Shown here piece by piece: positions 47,036 through 56,895 of a stretch of 64,000 nucleotides of DNA. This DNA comes from Takakia lepidozioides (lineage: Eukaryota > Streptophyta > Takakiopsida > Takakiales > Takakiaceae). Made by a program: the position numbers and the translations under genes. Location of the stretch: assembly GCA_030704615.1 (NCBI GenBank), contig CM060731.1, positions 23,002,001 through 23,066,000 of the forward strand. Direction: 5' to 3'. The notes beneath the pieces were generated by a model, which had not been told where the DNA came from, ran no database searches, and saw nothing but the letters and a program-made list of their open reading frames with translations. Position 1 is the first letter of the stretch. The number at the start of each line of letters is the position of its first letter.

Positions 47036-47340
47036 GATGTTCTGTTTCCTGGTAAGTTTCATGTGGTACTGATGTGAACCCGCCCACATTCTGTTTCTTC
47101 ACCAATGAATGGCTTTACATGTTATGAGGACATTCTGTCCCTCTCCTTTTCAGTTTTTGGCACTTGCGCTGCAGGGGAGTGGGTTTGAGGTCAGCCAATC
47201 CATAGTTGTGGTTGTGGGATGTTTTGTGCTCTGGTGACGTTGTGTTCAGTAGGACTACAGCTGATGCACCTTGTGTGTGGGATGTTTTTGGCAGCGGAAG
47301 GGGAGTGAAGCTGCAGCAAAGCACTCATAGCCACCACACA

Positions 47341-48707
47341 ATGCCAACCAACACCAACCTTGGCACCCACCCCCTGCCGGATGGTCTCCACAACAGAGTG
47401 CACCATGGGGAGCCCCCCCCCCCCGCTTCGGGGTCGTGGCGCTGGCTTCCTGATGTTGCCACGTCACAATGGGGGTCTCCCACATCTCCATACGGCCCTC
47501 CCCCCTCCGGCACACATCAGTCACCCCCCACAACGTATGACGGCGCTGCTCCAGAGCATGGGGGCAGGAAACGGACATCAGAGCTGAGGAAGGAACGACG
47601 CCATGCCATGAAACAATGGGAAGGAGATGGAGAGGGAAGGGTGGCTGTAGGGCTAAAGCGCCACAAGGTGGAGGTGCATGGAAATGGAGTCATCAATGCT
47701 GGCTGCGAAGGTAAGGAACACTGGCAGCGTGATTTGCGTGGCCTGGCATTGCGTTACCTTGACTCAAGCGTACAAGACATTGACCAGCAGTCCCAGAGTG
47801 CCATGTCAACAGTAATAGAGGACATAAATGAAATGTACGAGTACACACCTATCCCTGCCAATCGTGATTTTATAGTGAAGCAATGTGGGAAGATAATGAA
47901 AGGAGAAAGAGCAAAACTGAAAGATAAATGGGCGAAGACTGGTGTGAGGCCAATGAACACTGAACCCGCCTATTGGGATAAGCTTGTTGCCTACTGGGAG
48001 TCCCCTCGTGGACTTGCAAAGGCTGAAGGGATGAAGCAAGCGCGTGCTTGTGTCACGAACCCCTCGCGTTGGAGCCGGGCAGGAGTTGCAGGCCAAGCAG
48101 CCCGTTTGGTAATCTCCCTCACCCCCTTCTCATTGCTCTTACGTTGTGGCATGTTCTGATGGAAGAGACACCCACGAGTGGGTTTTATTGCTTGTGCAGA
48201 ATTAGTTGTTATGTGATATGCAGGGCAGTGCTTTGTCCATATGCTCCTGGCATTTGTACTGACAGTGTGTGGATGGGCAAATACAGAAAAGACGCAAAGC
48301 GCGGAGCCCGTCACTGTCCGAGCTCGGGGCGGAGCAAAAGAACGCTGCGACTGGCACCCCATCAGAGTCTGTTTTGAGCCAGGTATGTTTTGAAGTCCGG
48401 TTTCCATTCATGAATCTGTTGTTGTACTAAGATTTGGTGGGTATGTGGGGCCCCCACGCATGGTACACGAGGGTGTTATGCCAAACCCAGCCATCTCCGA
48501 ATGCCTGAAATCCTGCACATTCGGCCTCTTCTTCTGGTTTTTAACAGTACGGGTGGGTGTTTGTATGCGTAGGGAGCGGGGAACTCAATGGCAGCCCGCA
48601 TCGGGGCCCTGGAGAGGCTTGCGGCTCTCTCTGCGGAGCGGGAGAGGGGAATGGAAGCACAACTGAAGAAGATAGTGGAACTCATGATGGGGCAAAAGGG
48701 GGTGTGA
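47341..48707 (+). CDS. Ptta/En/Spm-type plant transposase (Transposase_24-like)
   Basis: Three exons join in phase 0: 47341-48108, 48287-48382 and 48573-48707, giving 332 residues from the ATG at 47341 (MPTNTNLGTHPLPDG). An upstream exon cannot be excluded. A Pro-rich N-terminus and basic stretch (GRKRTSELRKERRHAMKQWE) precede the domain. The domain has IPANRDFIVKQCGKIMKGER, AKLKDKWAKTGVRP, YWDKLVAYWESPRGLAKAEG and NPSRWSRAGVAGQAARL, matching the plant Transposase_24 pattern in which a W..LV.YW.S segment precedes a short basic end. The last exon is a coiled coil (IGALERLAALSAERERGMEA). In CACTA elements such proteins accompany TNP2, probably as DNA-binding partners. Confidence 0.72.
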
Positions 48708-48719
48708 CGGGTGACATTA

Positions 48720-49712
48720 TGGAAGACCCCCCTGCTGCGACCATTGTACCTGACAAGGAGGAAGTAATTGTAGTGGGTAGGGATGTGACAGAGGTCCGGG
48801 CTGTTGTTGATGATATTCACAGTGGGGGGCAGGGTCCACTCGTTGAAGAGGGAGAGGTCGAGCAAGTTGGTGGGGATGACATGGACGATGGGGGGTCATT
48901 GCTCATGATGGGGGAAAAGGGGAAGCTGTAGGGGGAGAGGGTGGTAGTTTGCTTGGTCCAGGCTGCAGGGGGACCGAAACTTTGCCCTCCGGGGTGACTG
49001 TTGTCTCCCAACCAACTGAGGTGAGACCCCGTGACACCCCTTCAAAAGCTCATTTCATAGAAAAGTCGAAACTAATTGTTCTAGACCTGAACGGGATCCT
49101 GTGCCACTCTATTCCTAACTTTCAGCCCAACCCGAGGCATCATTGGCCATGGTGTTGACCACCAACAAGTATGTTTTCCCAAGGCCCCAGGTCTGCGAGT
49201 TTTTAAACCTTCTCTTCCGGTATTTCTACATTGGGATATGGTCATGTGCTTCCAAGGGGAATGTTGCAGACATCTTCAAAGTGGTGATGTAGGGGGTCAA
49301 GGGTTCTCCCCTGTTTGTGTGGTCACAAGAGGAGTGTGACCCCTTGACAGAGCCACACCCCACAAAAGGGCCTGTCGTACAGAACTTACAGAAGAGACTG
49401 TCAAGGGTGTGGTCGGAATTTTCTGGATTTAACGAATCCAACACCCTCCTAGTGGATGACTCACCACACAAGGGGAGGGGGAACTCCCCTTTGAACATGG
49501 TCCATCCATTGTCGTTTGATGTCACTGGCAATGTCAGTGAGGGGCCCGATTCAGACTACCTTTTAGAAACAGTCTGGCCCTACTGCCAAGATTTGTTTTG
49601 CTCCAAGGATGTGCGTGTCTTCACAAGCACGCGGAAGCTGACCCCGACTAGCAGCTTGAATGTGGGAGAGGATGGAGTCGTTGGGGGAAGTACTTTTGCG
49701 CCCATGCAGGTG
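48720..49712 (+). pseudogene. FCP1/HAD-phosphatase-like domain, broken
   Basis: After an acidic lead (MEDPPAATIVPDKEEVIVVG at 48720, in another frame), the domain opens with EKSKLIVLDLNGILCHS (about 49060). It continues KYVFPRPQVCEFLNLLFRYF and YIGIWSCASKGNVADIFKVV (49170-49285), SPLFVWSQEECD (about 49305) and SNTLLVDDSPHKGRGNSP (49438-49490). These match the four HAD/FCP1 motifs: nucleophile D, (S/T) after IW, K, and the DD pair. The second acidic residue of the DxD is N here, as I recall in other plant LDLNG proteins. A frameshift near 49125 and a TAG near 49289 break it, unless introns remove them. It lies between two transposase-type coding units. Confidence 0.7.
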
Positions 49713-49818
49713 AAACTAACCTTACTATTTGCAACATGACATCGAAGCCAAAGTCCATGTTTGTTTTGTTCCCCCCGGATGCCCTCTCACGCAAGGCTGG
49801 CACTATATGTTTTGCAGG

Positions 49819-50753
49819 GACCAATGTACAGGGAGTGGCAGTGGGGTCGAATGTGAAGAAGGTGGGTCCTGCGCCTAGGACCATAGTGCTACGGCGGCAG
49901 CATTCCGGAGGCAGCGCCCAAGGTATGGTTGTTCCCAGCCCCTCTCCGCAAACTTACTTGGTTGGTTTCCTTTATGGATACACTTCCTGAAGCGTTGCAA
50001 TGTGTATTCATTACAGGTGAGCAAGAGGAGTGGGCTGTCCCCGGCACCATCATCGCAGCAGGACGTGGTTCCCTAGGCATGCATTCATGGCTCCTTGCTT
50101 TGCCTGGCTGGTTTTTAGTAGGGTTATTTTTGCCAGGAAGTTGTAGTGTGCAGGGTCTGAGCAGGGTGTTTGTTAGCTTGCTCCGTGGAGGTGTGTTTAT
50201 ACCATTGCAACCACCAGAGTTCATGTTATTCTTATCCGTCTGACTAAACCTCTTTTTGCTGCTGCAGTTGAAGACACGTGGGCAGCTTTCCTCAGTTGCC
50301 ACCCTCAGCGACGAGCTTTGCTTCAAGGTACGTTGGTACACCGTGAATTTGCTGCTGATTCAGTATTGTGGCAACCAAGATCGTTTCCATGCCCAACTGC
50401 GCTTGACTTTCACCCTGTCATTGCTATGTTTGTTGCTGAGTGGACCCTGATGTTGGTGTCTGTAGATATCAGATCTTGTGTTTCTCGTGAACCCCCATGA
50501 CAAGCGGTCAAAGACAGCCGCCGCCAAGGCGGAAGTGGTGGGAATAGCCGGGGTTGACAAGTTCCACTGCAAGGACATTCGATCCGGGTGGTACAAGGTG
50601 AAAGTCCACGAGAACATGGTTCCAAGTGTTACATTGCCTTGCCCAATGTGGACGATGCTGCCCCCCCCCCCCCAGACCACACTAGCGCACGTGAAAGGCA
50701 CGGTGACTCTGTGGCCAGAGAAGAGTATGAGGAAAGGTGAAAGTATCAAGTGA
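49819..50753 (+). CDS. TNP1 (Transposase_23)-like domain, multi-exon
   Basis: The last two exons are clear: 50268-50327 (LKTRGQLSSVATLSDELCFK) and 50466-50753, in phase 0. They encode SDLVFLVNPHDKRSKTAAAK, AEVVGIAGVDKFHCKDI, GWYKVKVHENMVPSVTLPCP and TVTLWPEKSMRKG before TGA. That order, a beta-rich core of about 80 residues ending in a V.WP-like segment, resembles the TNP1/En/Spm domain of plant CACTA proteins. Possible earlier exons lie at 49819-49923 and about 50018-50078, but their frame is ambiguous. It may be the 3' part of the Ptta gene, the phosphatase-like unit, or a separate gene. Confidence 0.5.
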
Positions 50754-51193
50754 CATTTCATGTTTGTAGTCCCTGTTGGGTGTGTAATGATACTCATAGA
50801 AGTATGTATGATACTCACGTTACCAGTTTTGAACATTTGGGCCATGACAGTTTAAGTGATGTCCGGCAACCATGTATGTGGCATTTAGTCTTGCTCATAT
50901 GCAGGTGTGCCGTGACGGTCTCTAATTTGAATGTAATATCACATTTCCTGACTTGTCGTCGTGTCCGTCCACCTTCTATGTGTATGTGTGATGGTCTTTG
51001 GTCTCCCTGTTGCCTCGTCTATTTGGTTCATTAGCGTGATGTTGTGCATGCATCGTGGTCTGTGTTCTGAGTCTCGCCCAGTATCATTGCTTCTCAATTC
51101 CCCCTGCATATGGGTGAACCACTAAAACCCGTAGAATGCATCAGAACCATATTTTCAACTTAGAATGCAGGTCAGTTGGAAACTCACACAAAC
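50754..51193. other. Stretch after the TNP1-like domain
   Basis: No gene is seen. The word TATGATACTCA-like (AATGATACTCAT, TATGATACTCAC) is repeated at about 50788 and 50808 and could be subterminal repeat sequence of a CACTA element. Confidence 0.3.
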
Positions 51194-51233
51194 CACTACA
51201 AGTGCTTATTTTTCGTGCTTTCCTACTGTAGTG
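51194..51233. repeat. Candidate CACTA terminus: CACTACA...TGTAGTG
   Basis: CACTACA at 51194-51200 faces its exact reverse complement TGTAGTG at 51227-51233. TGTAGTG is what the right end of a CACTA element should read, and it sits about 480 bp beyond the TNP1-like stop. No matching left end with a 3-bp target duplication was found, so this is only a candidate. Confidence 0.35.
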
Positions 51234-52379
51234 CAACCAACTAGCACAGTGGCAGTGGAGTTGGCCAAAGCAGTCCCGAGATGGCACAAGCACTCTACGT
51301 CTTTCCACTAGCAGTCGTACCCGTCACTGCCATTGCGTGGGGACGACGCCACGCGTCGACCCACACACTCTCCACGTGGTCCCCGTGGATTCGTCTGCCG
51401 GCAGTTGTGCAGTCGACTTCGCCAGTGGCTGTTGCGACGTCACATGCAGCACTCCAAGTGATGTGGCCGACTGCGATGTGGCGTCTTGGGCCCGTGGCCA
51501 CGCGGCAGCATTGCCGCTCGTCGCGGCGCCGCCACATCGACATCCAAGTCCGCATCCACGTCCGCGTCCATGTGTCACCGCGCCCCGGGTGAGTCAGTCC
51601 ACTCATCTGGAGGGAAAAGTCAAAGTCAACCCAAATGGTCAGACACACGGGCGGCCCGCCTGGTTACGCCACGTGGTTCTTCAACATTAATCGCATTAAT
51701 CGTTGAGCAGTTGTTCGCGCATCTGCGTTCTTTACCACTCCAATCATTGGATGTCCAACCCAACTACCACGTCTGTTGTAACTAGTCTGTTGTAACTTCC
51801 AGTCGATCCCAATTTTTTGACTTTTACGACTCAAAATGAGTCGTTACCCCAGTGGTAAATGACACGAATGCTTCTAGTGCGACCTCCTATTGGAGAATTC
51901 CAAGAAATTAGGGCATTATGCCTAATGTAGTGCTGAGCGAGTAGCTCACCTAGGGAGCTTCTAGCAAGCAGCAGTCTAAGAGCGTGTGTAGGTTTTGCCA
52001 GCAGATGTAGAGTCCTAGCGAAGAGCTTGATGATGACTACTACTCTATTGCTATTGATCTGTTCTTGGAATGTCAACGGAACTTGAGTCTCGCAGCTAAC
52101 TTGATGTGGCGCCAATTAATGTCTCTGTCAAATTCGGGGGAGAGTGTGGATGGCCGTTCTGAGCCCCCTCCAGGCGTGTGGTGGGCTGGCAACCCAGTTG
52201 CATTCGCTTAGTGAAGTGGTAGTGCAGATGTGCCCTTGTCTGCCCCAGGATGATCTGAAGTCTGCATGCAGGTTGGCTGCTTGTTGAGGGTGTCTGTCCA
52301 TTTCTGAGTGTCGTCTGCAAGTGCTGGTGTGAGCATGAGAGGAGGCCCGCATGGTGAATCGAGCATGTCTTTGAAATCC
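51234..52379. other. GC-rich stretch, no clear gene
   Basis: The section 51280-51700 is GC-rich with overlapping uninformative frames on both strands. At about 52058-52081 the plus strand encodes ICSWNVNG, the classic start of a LINE endonuclease, followed quickly by a stop. This may be a tiny LINE ORF2 remnant or chance. Confidence 0.3.
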
Positions 52380-54480
52380 ATCGTCGGGGGTGCGAGTCTT
52401 GTACCTGTGGAGGCCGTGGAGTAGGCGTCAACTGGTGGGGCATCGTCGGTGTTGCTACCATTGATTGGCTGGAGGCACTCGAGGAAGAGGACTGGTGCTT
52501 TGTTTCTGTTACCCCGTAGAAATGGTCCCTGGTGCGCTGCAGGTCGCCTCGGTGGTTGTCTTCGTCGATTTCTGCTTCTATGATAGCATCCAGCAGTGTA
52601 AAAGCATTTGAGAGTGTCTCCTTGAATTCCGGTCTGAGTTTGCTAACCCCCCTTGGCTCTGAGAGAATGCTTCTTTTAACCCAGATTGCTCCCTGAGGCG
52701 GCTAGGCTATGTAGATGTCAGCCTCCTCCATAAGGGCCAAGATGTGGGCAGCTGGGTTGCAGCTGAGCCCTTGGAAGTTTTCCAAGTATGAACCCTACGA
52801 CACTTTGGTGGTGCCAGCCAGGTGGTAGTAGGGTAAGAAGGCCGTGAAGAATTCTTGTAATTTTTTTTTAGCATGTTCTCAGGGCAGCTGTTCGGTGGAC
52901 AGGTAGCGATGAAGTGTCGTCTTGGATGGTGATCCACAGGGATGCAAAATCCTCCCAAGCCGCTTCCGTGATGGGAAAGGACGGGGGGGGGGGGGACCTT
53001 TCCTATAGACCAGCGGGGTGATGCATGAGGCTTTTGGGGGATCTTCAATGTTGACCTCGGAGGAGCAGCGTAGAGAGATGTGCTGGAATGATTTGATGCT
53101 CATGCATATCCTAGCCACCGAAGGATTGCTGGCAATTCCCGTTAGCACCACTGTTTTTGAAGTGTTTGGCAGAATACCAGTGTCGGCCAAGGGGGGTGTT
53201 GGTGATGGAAGTACATCGCCTACCGGGATCCATTTGCCTTTCCTTTCCCAATTTGCCTTTTTAACTGCAGATTCTTGTCGCATGGGGTCAGCTCCATCTC
53301 TGAGTTTCTTTGGTACTGGTGAGGCCGGGCTGCTTGAATTCGTGGCTTTACCTTCCTGCCGCGTGGCTTGCAACAGGTCTGCCAGCGTTACCGGATCTCC
53401 AGCACATTTGAGGGAATAAGTTGCCTTTTGGGAGGGGGGCTGGATGTTCCTGGCCCCGCTTCTTTTTCTTTTACCTTCCTTGCAGTTAGCTTTGATATGG
53501 CCTACCTGTCCATAGTTGAAGCAGGATAGAGAAGCAGTTTCTTCCACCAGTCGGATGGTGTAATAATTGCCCTCCCTGTCAATGGGGAGTCTCACATAGG
53601 GTGGAAAAGAGTCCTCGTTGGGCATCATAACAAGAAATTTAGCACAGCCTGAGTCGTTCAGCCTTGAGGCAACAGTGGTGGAGTTCCATGTTGGGTCCAA
53701 CTTGAGATCTTCTGAGGTAAGCAAAGGATCAAACACCCCCATGCATCCCAGATAGAAATACCCAAAGTGTCTAGCAATATCTGGGAGGTTGTAAAGGTAT
53801 TGATCTGGAATAAATGGCACTGCGATGATTCTAGGCCCCCAAAGCTTACCCATTTCTGTTGCCTAGTTTGGAAGACCAAGGGAAGACATTGACATTGAAC
53901 CCATGGAGATGTGGGTTGAATTTCAAGGCCACATCTACCGCCTCTTGAGTCTCAAAGAGGATTGAGAAGAAGCCTCTACCTTTTGCATGGCAGAAGTGCT
54001 GCTTTAGCCCCCCTCTCCCCCCAAGATGGCGGGAGGCCCAGTCCCGAACATGAGCCCTGCTGACTTTTCTGCTTGGAGAGTGCAGCAAGACGCCCTTTTC
54101 CTCCATTGTAGTAACCCGATTGTCTAGACCATCCATGTCCACGTCCACCAAAAGACCACTCACCACTCATCGCTTCTTGCTCCTCTAATGTGTCTTTGAG
54201 GTAGTCTTGCTGATCGCAGGGGATGGGAGAGTCCTCCGTCGTTGGATTGAACATTGAATCAGGAGGAGGAACGATGGGCCGCTGCCAAGAGATGGAGGCC
54301 GCGTGGAGAGGTGGCGACTGAGGCCTGCCAGGAAACGAGCGATGAGGGGGGGGGGGGGGGGGGGGGGATTGATTAAGCCTGATGCGCCAGGAAGTAGCCG
54401 GTGCCCGAGGACGGCTGAGGACGGTTGACATGCTGGGTTCGTGGTGACCTCTGTAGAGTCCGCTTCCAGCCATTACCATG
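52380..54480 (-). pseudogene. LINE ORF1 (gag-like protein with CCHC zinc knuckle)
   Basis: The minus-strand pieces, in order, are SMFNPTTEDSPIPCDQQDYL (about 54260), then GRGFFSILFETQEAVDVALK (53960), LHGFNVNVFPWSS, KLWGPRIIAVPFIPDQYLYN (53850) and a zinc knuckle CFNYGQVGHIKANC (about 53520). A basic, Pro-rich middle and a helical end LRPEFKETLSNAFTLLDAII (about 52600) follow. This is the order of plant LINE ORF1 proteins (DUF4283-like fold, then knuckle). One-base shifts near 53850 and about 54150, and later breaks, disrupt it. No ORF2 follows, so the element lost its 3' half. The window's L1-type LINE at 34-38 kb has the complementary half but lies elsewhere. Confidence 0.75.
54346..54367. 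repeat. Run of 22 G
   Basis: An uninterrupted G run lies within the LINE ORF1 5' part (a poly-Pro codon run on the minus strand). It is a candidate G-quadruplex and a place where sequencing length errors are likely. Confidence 0.85.
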
Positions 54481-54511
54481 ATTCCTTAGCTGGGACGAGT
54501 TGAATGGAGCC

Positions 54512-54513
<2 letters not shown>

Positions 54514-54553
<40 letters not shown>
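54514..54553. repeat. GA dinucleotide microsatellite
   Basis: About 20 uninterrupted GA units lie upstream of the LINE ORF1 remains. Confidence 0.9.
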
Positions 54554-54556
<3 letters not shown>

Positions 54557-55059
54557 ATTTGAGAGAAGTGGTGTGAGTGGGTTTGAAGACGATGCAAGAG
54601 TGAAGAGAAACCGGCGATGGAGACAAGAGCCCGCAGCGAGGCGGCAAGGTGGCGGGCTAATGGAAATGTTAATTTTATGGGGCCGACCAGATAGCAGTGT
54701 GTAGTAAAGGTTACGTTTGTGACGGCAACGGCACAGCCGTGTGAGGAATAGGACGGATCAATTGCGCAGTCAACCTGTAGTGGAGTTAATAGATATGACA
54801 GGGATGAAGGATGAGGGGGAGACGCTGAGATAGCAACCCATCGATCTCAGTCTCGATGTTAAGAACTGTGGCTTAGGTTTTCCTAAAGGAATTCATTTGA
54901 CTGCCACTCTATGGCTTGGTTTGGGTTCTTTGGGGGGATAATTCTTTGATTCTAGGAAGAACTCCACGCTAGGCCTTGCGAGAGAGACGAAGAGACCGTT
55001 GGGGGGCTCTTTCTCTCTCACCGTAGTTTGCGGAGCTCCTACATCGCGACCCCAGTTTT

Positions 55060-55545
55060 TCCTTTTAATTTTGCACTGAAAAATTTAAATTAAGTCGTAG
55101 TTTCGGGAGTGGGAGTTTTTAATTTCGCACTGAGAAATTTAAATTAAGTCGTAGTTTTAGGAGTGAGAGTTTTAATTTCGCACTGAGAAATTAAAATTAA
55201 GTAGTAATTTCGGGAGTGAGAGTTTTAATTTCGCACTGAGAAATTAAAATTAAGTAGGAGTTTCGGGAGTGCGAGTTTTAATTTCGCACTGAGAAATTAA
55301 AATTAAGTAGGAGTTTTGGGAGTGCGAGTTTTTATTTTCGCACTGAGAAAATAAACTTAAGTAGGAGTTTCGGGAGTGAGAGTTTTTAATTTTGCAATGA
55401 GAAAATAAAATGAAGCTAGGAGTTTCGGGAGTGAGTTTTTCGCACTGAGAAAATAAAATGAAGTAGGAGTTTCGGGAGTGAGAATTTTAATTTTGCACTG
55501 AGAAATAAAAATTAAGTAGGAGTTTTGGGAGTGAGAGTTTATTCA
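55060..55545 (+). repeat. ~53-bp minisatellite, array 2 (about nine units)
   Basis: This is the same unit as at 39835-40105, in the same orientation: TTTTAATTTCGCACTGAGAA, ATTAAAATTAAGTAGGAG, then TTTCGGGAGTGAGAG. GGAGTG words recur about every 47-54 bases from 55098 to 55533. Units vary at the A/T-rich dyad. Confidence 0.92.
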
Positions 55546-56889
55546 TGGGACATGACAACCTTTAAGGTCTCTTGGAGTCTCAGCGCCCTTTTCTCAAAGT
55601 CTATCATGGAAAGGGCCTAGTACGGGGGATGAGGATAGCGTGAGGAAATCCCACGCCTATAGGGTAACATGTTTATCAGGTATAGGGGTTACTTGTTTCT
55701 TAAGTGTTGCTGTGAGGGCCTATGTGAGCAGTTAAAAATAGTTTTGCAATTGTTTTAGTTTCTCAATTTTCGTTTCGTTGAAGAATATTTGGAAGGCATC
55801 CTAGGAATATGCGGTATATTCGCTTGTGCTCACTCACTACCCAACCTCCTATCTTTACAATCTCTTGCTGCACAAGGACAATGCAGGGTAAGCTCGCACC
55901 CATGAATTCATAATTGAAGCACATACCATAACAGGAAAAATGACGTGGAAAAAACAGCTTACCGCTTACATATATTCCAAAAATGCGTATCTCATAAAAG
56001 TGTACTAGGTATCTTTGTTTTTAGAGGCCTCCCATATCGAAAATGTTTCATCTGCTGGACATCTTCCCCAGCTTCTACATACTTTCCAATGTATGCACAA
56101 GGTTCGTGGTGACACATGAAGTCTCAATTCCCTTGCACAAATTTCACCAACGTGCCGGTAAGGAAAATGCATGCTTCCAGTTTGATAGATGATTGTGATT
56201 ACATTTTGAGTTATGATTGATAGGTGTTACTATATTCTTCTTGCAATGTTCAAGAACTGGTGAGGGATGCCGTAAGCAGCCTTCGTTCTTAGTTCTCTCC
56301 TTGCAGAACCATGATTTCATTCTCAGAATTGTTAGAAATGTTTGCTTTATAGAGACATCATAAACCAACCGTTGCTTCAATATGGTATAAATAACTACAT
56401 AGCCTAAAATTATCTGCATTTTGGACAGGTAACAAATTTTGACACAGGAATGTTAAAAAAATTAGTCTATGAGTTCGGAATGCTCCTATGAGTGTCTTTC
56501 AAAATGCCTAAGGTTATGCCATGATGTGATCCTTTTTTTTGTTAAATGCACAGTTGCATCCGATCATGTTGCAATCACCTGCCTACTTCTGCCCAAACTC
56601 TCAAGTACTTTTAAGTGTTATAAATGGAGAAGAGGTATATCAATCTGCAGATGGGCGAACGGAAGGGAATGAGTTCTACAGTTAGTGTGTGAAAGAGAGA
56701 TGGAAGGGCTTGCAAAATGCCACTACGGAAAGGTCCTGCTACATTATTACTTGCCTGCTCGTGCTGAAGTTTGATGGGCTTTCGAAGGCTACTCTCGAGT
56801 GTTGGGTAAGCGCTAACTCCATCCCTTGAGTCTGTAGTTTGAAGCAAGCACGAAGTGAGTACAATTACATGATCGTCTATTAAGAATGA
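55546..56889. other. Stretch upstream of the second PPR gene
   Basis: No recognisable gene is present. This should contain the promoter and perhaps a short 5' exon of the PPR gene. A GC-poor 1.3 kb with no clear repeat. Confidence 0.4.
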
Positions 56890-56895
56890 AATGTT

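Noticed and set aside
52047-52085. LINE endonuclease start (SWNVNG) on the plus strand
   Set aside because: A stop follows within a few codons and no further endonuclease motif is seen; too short to call.
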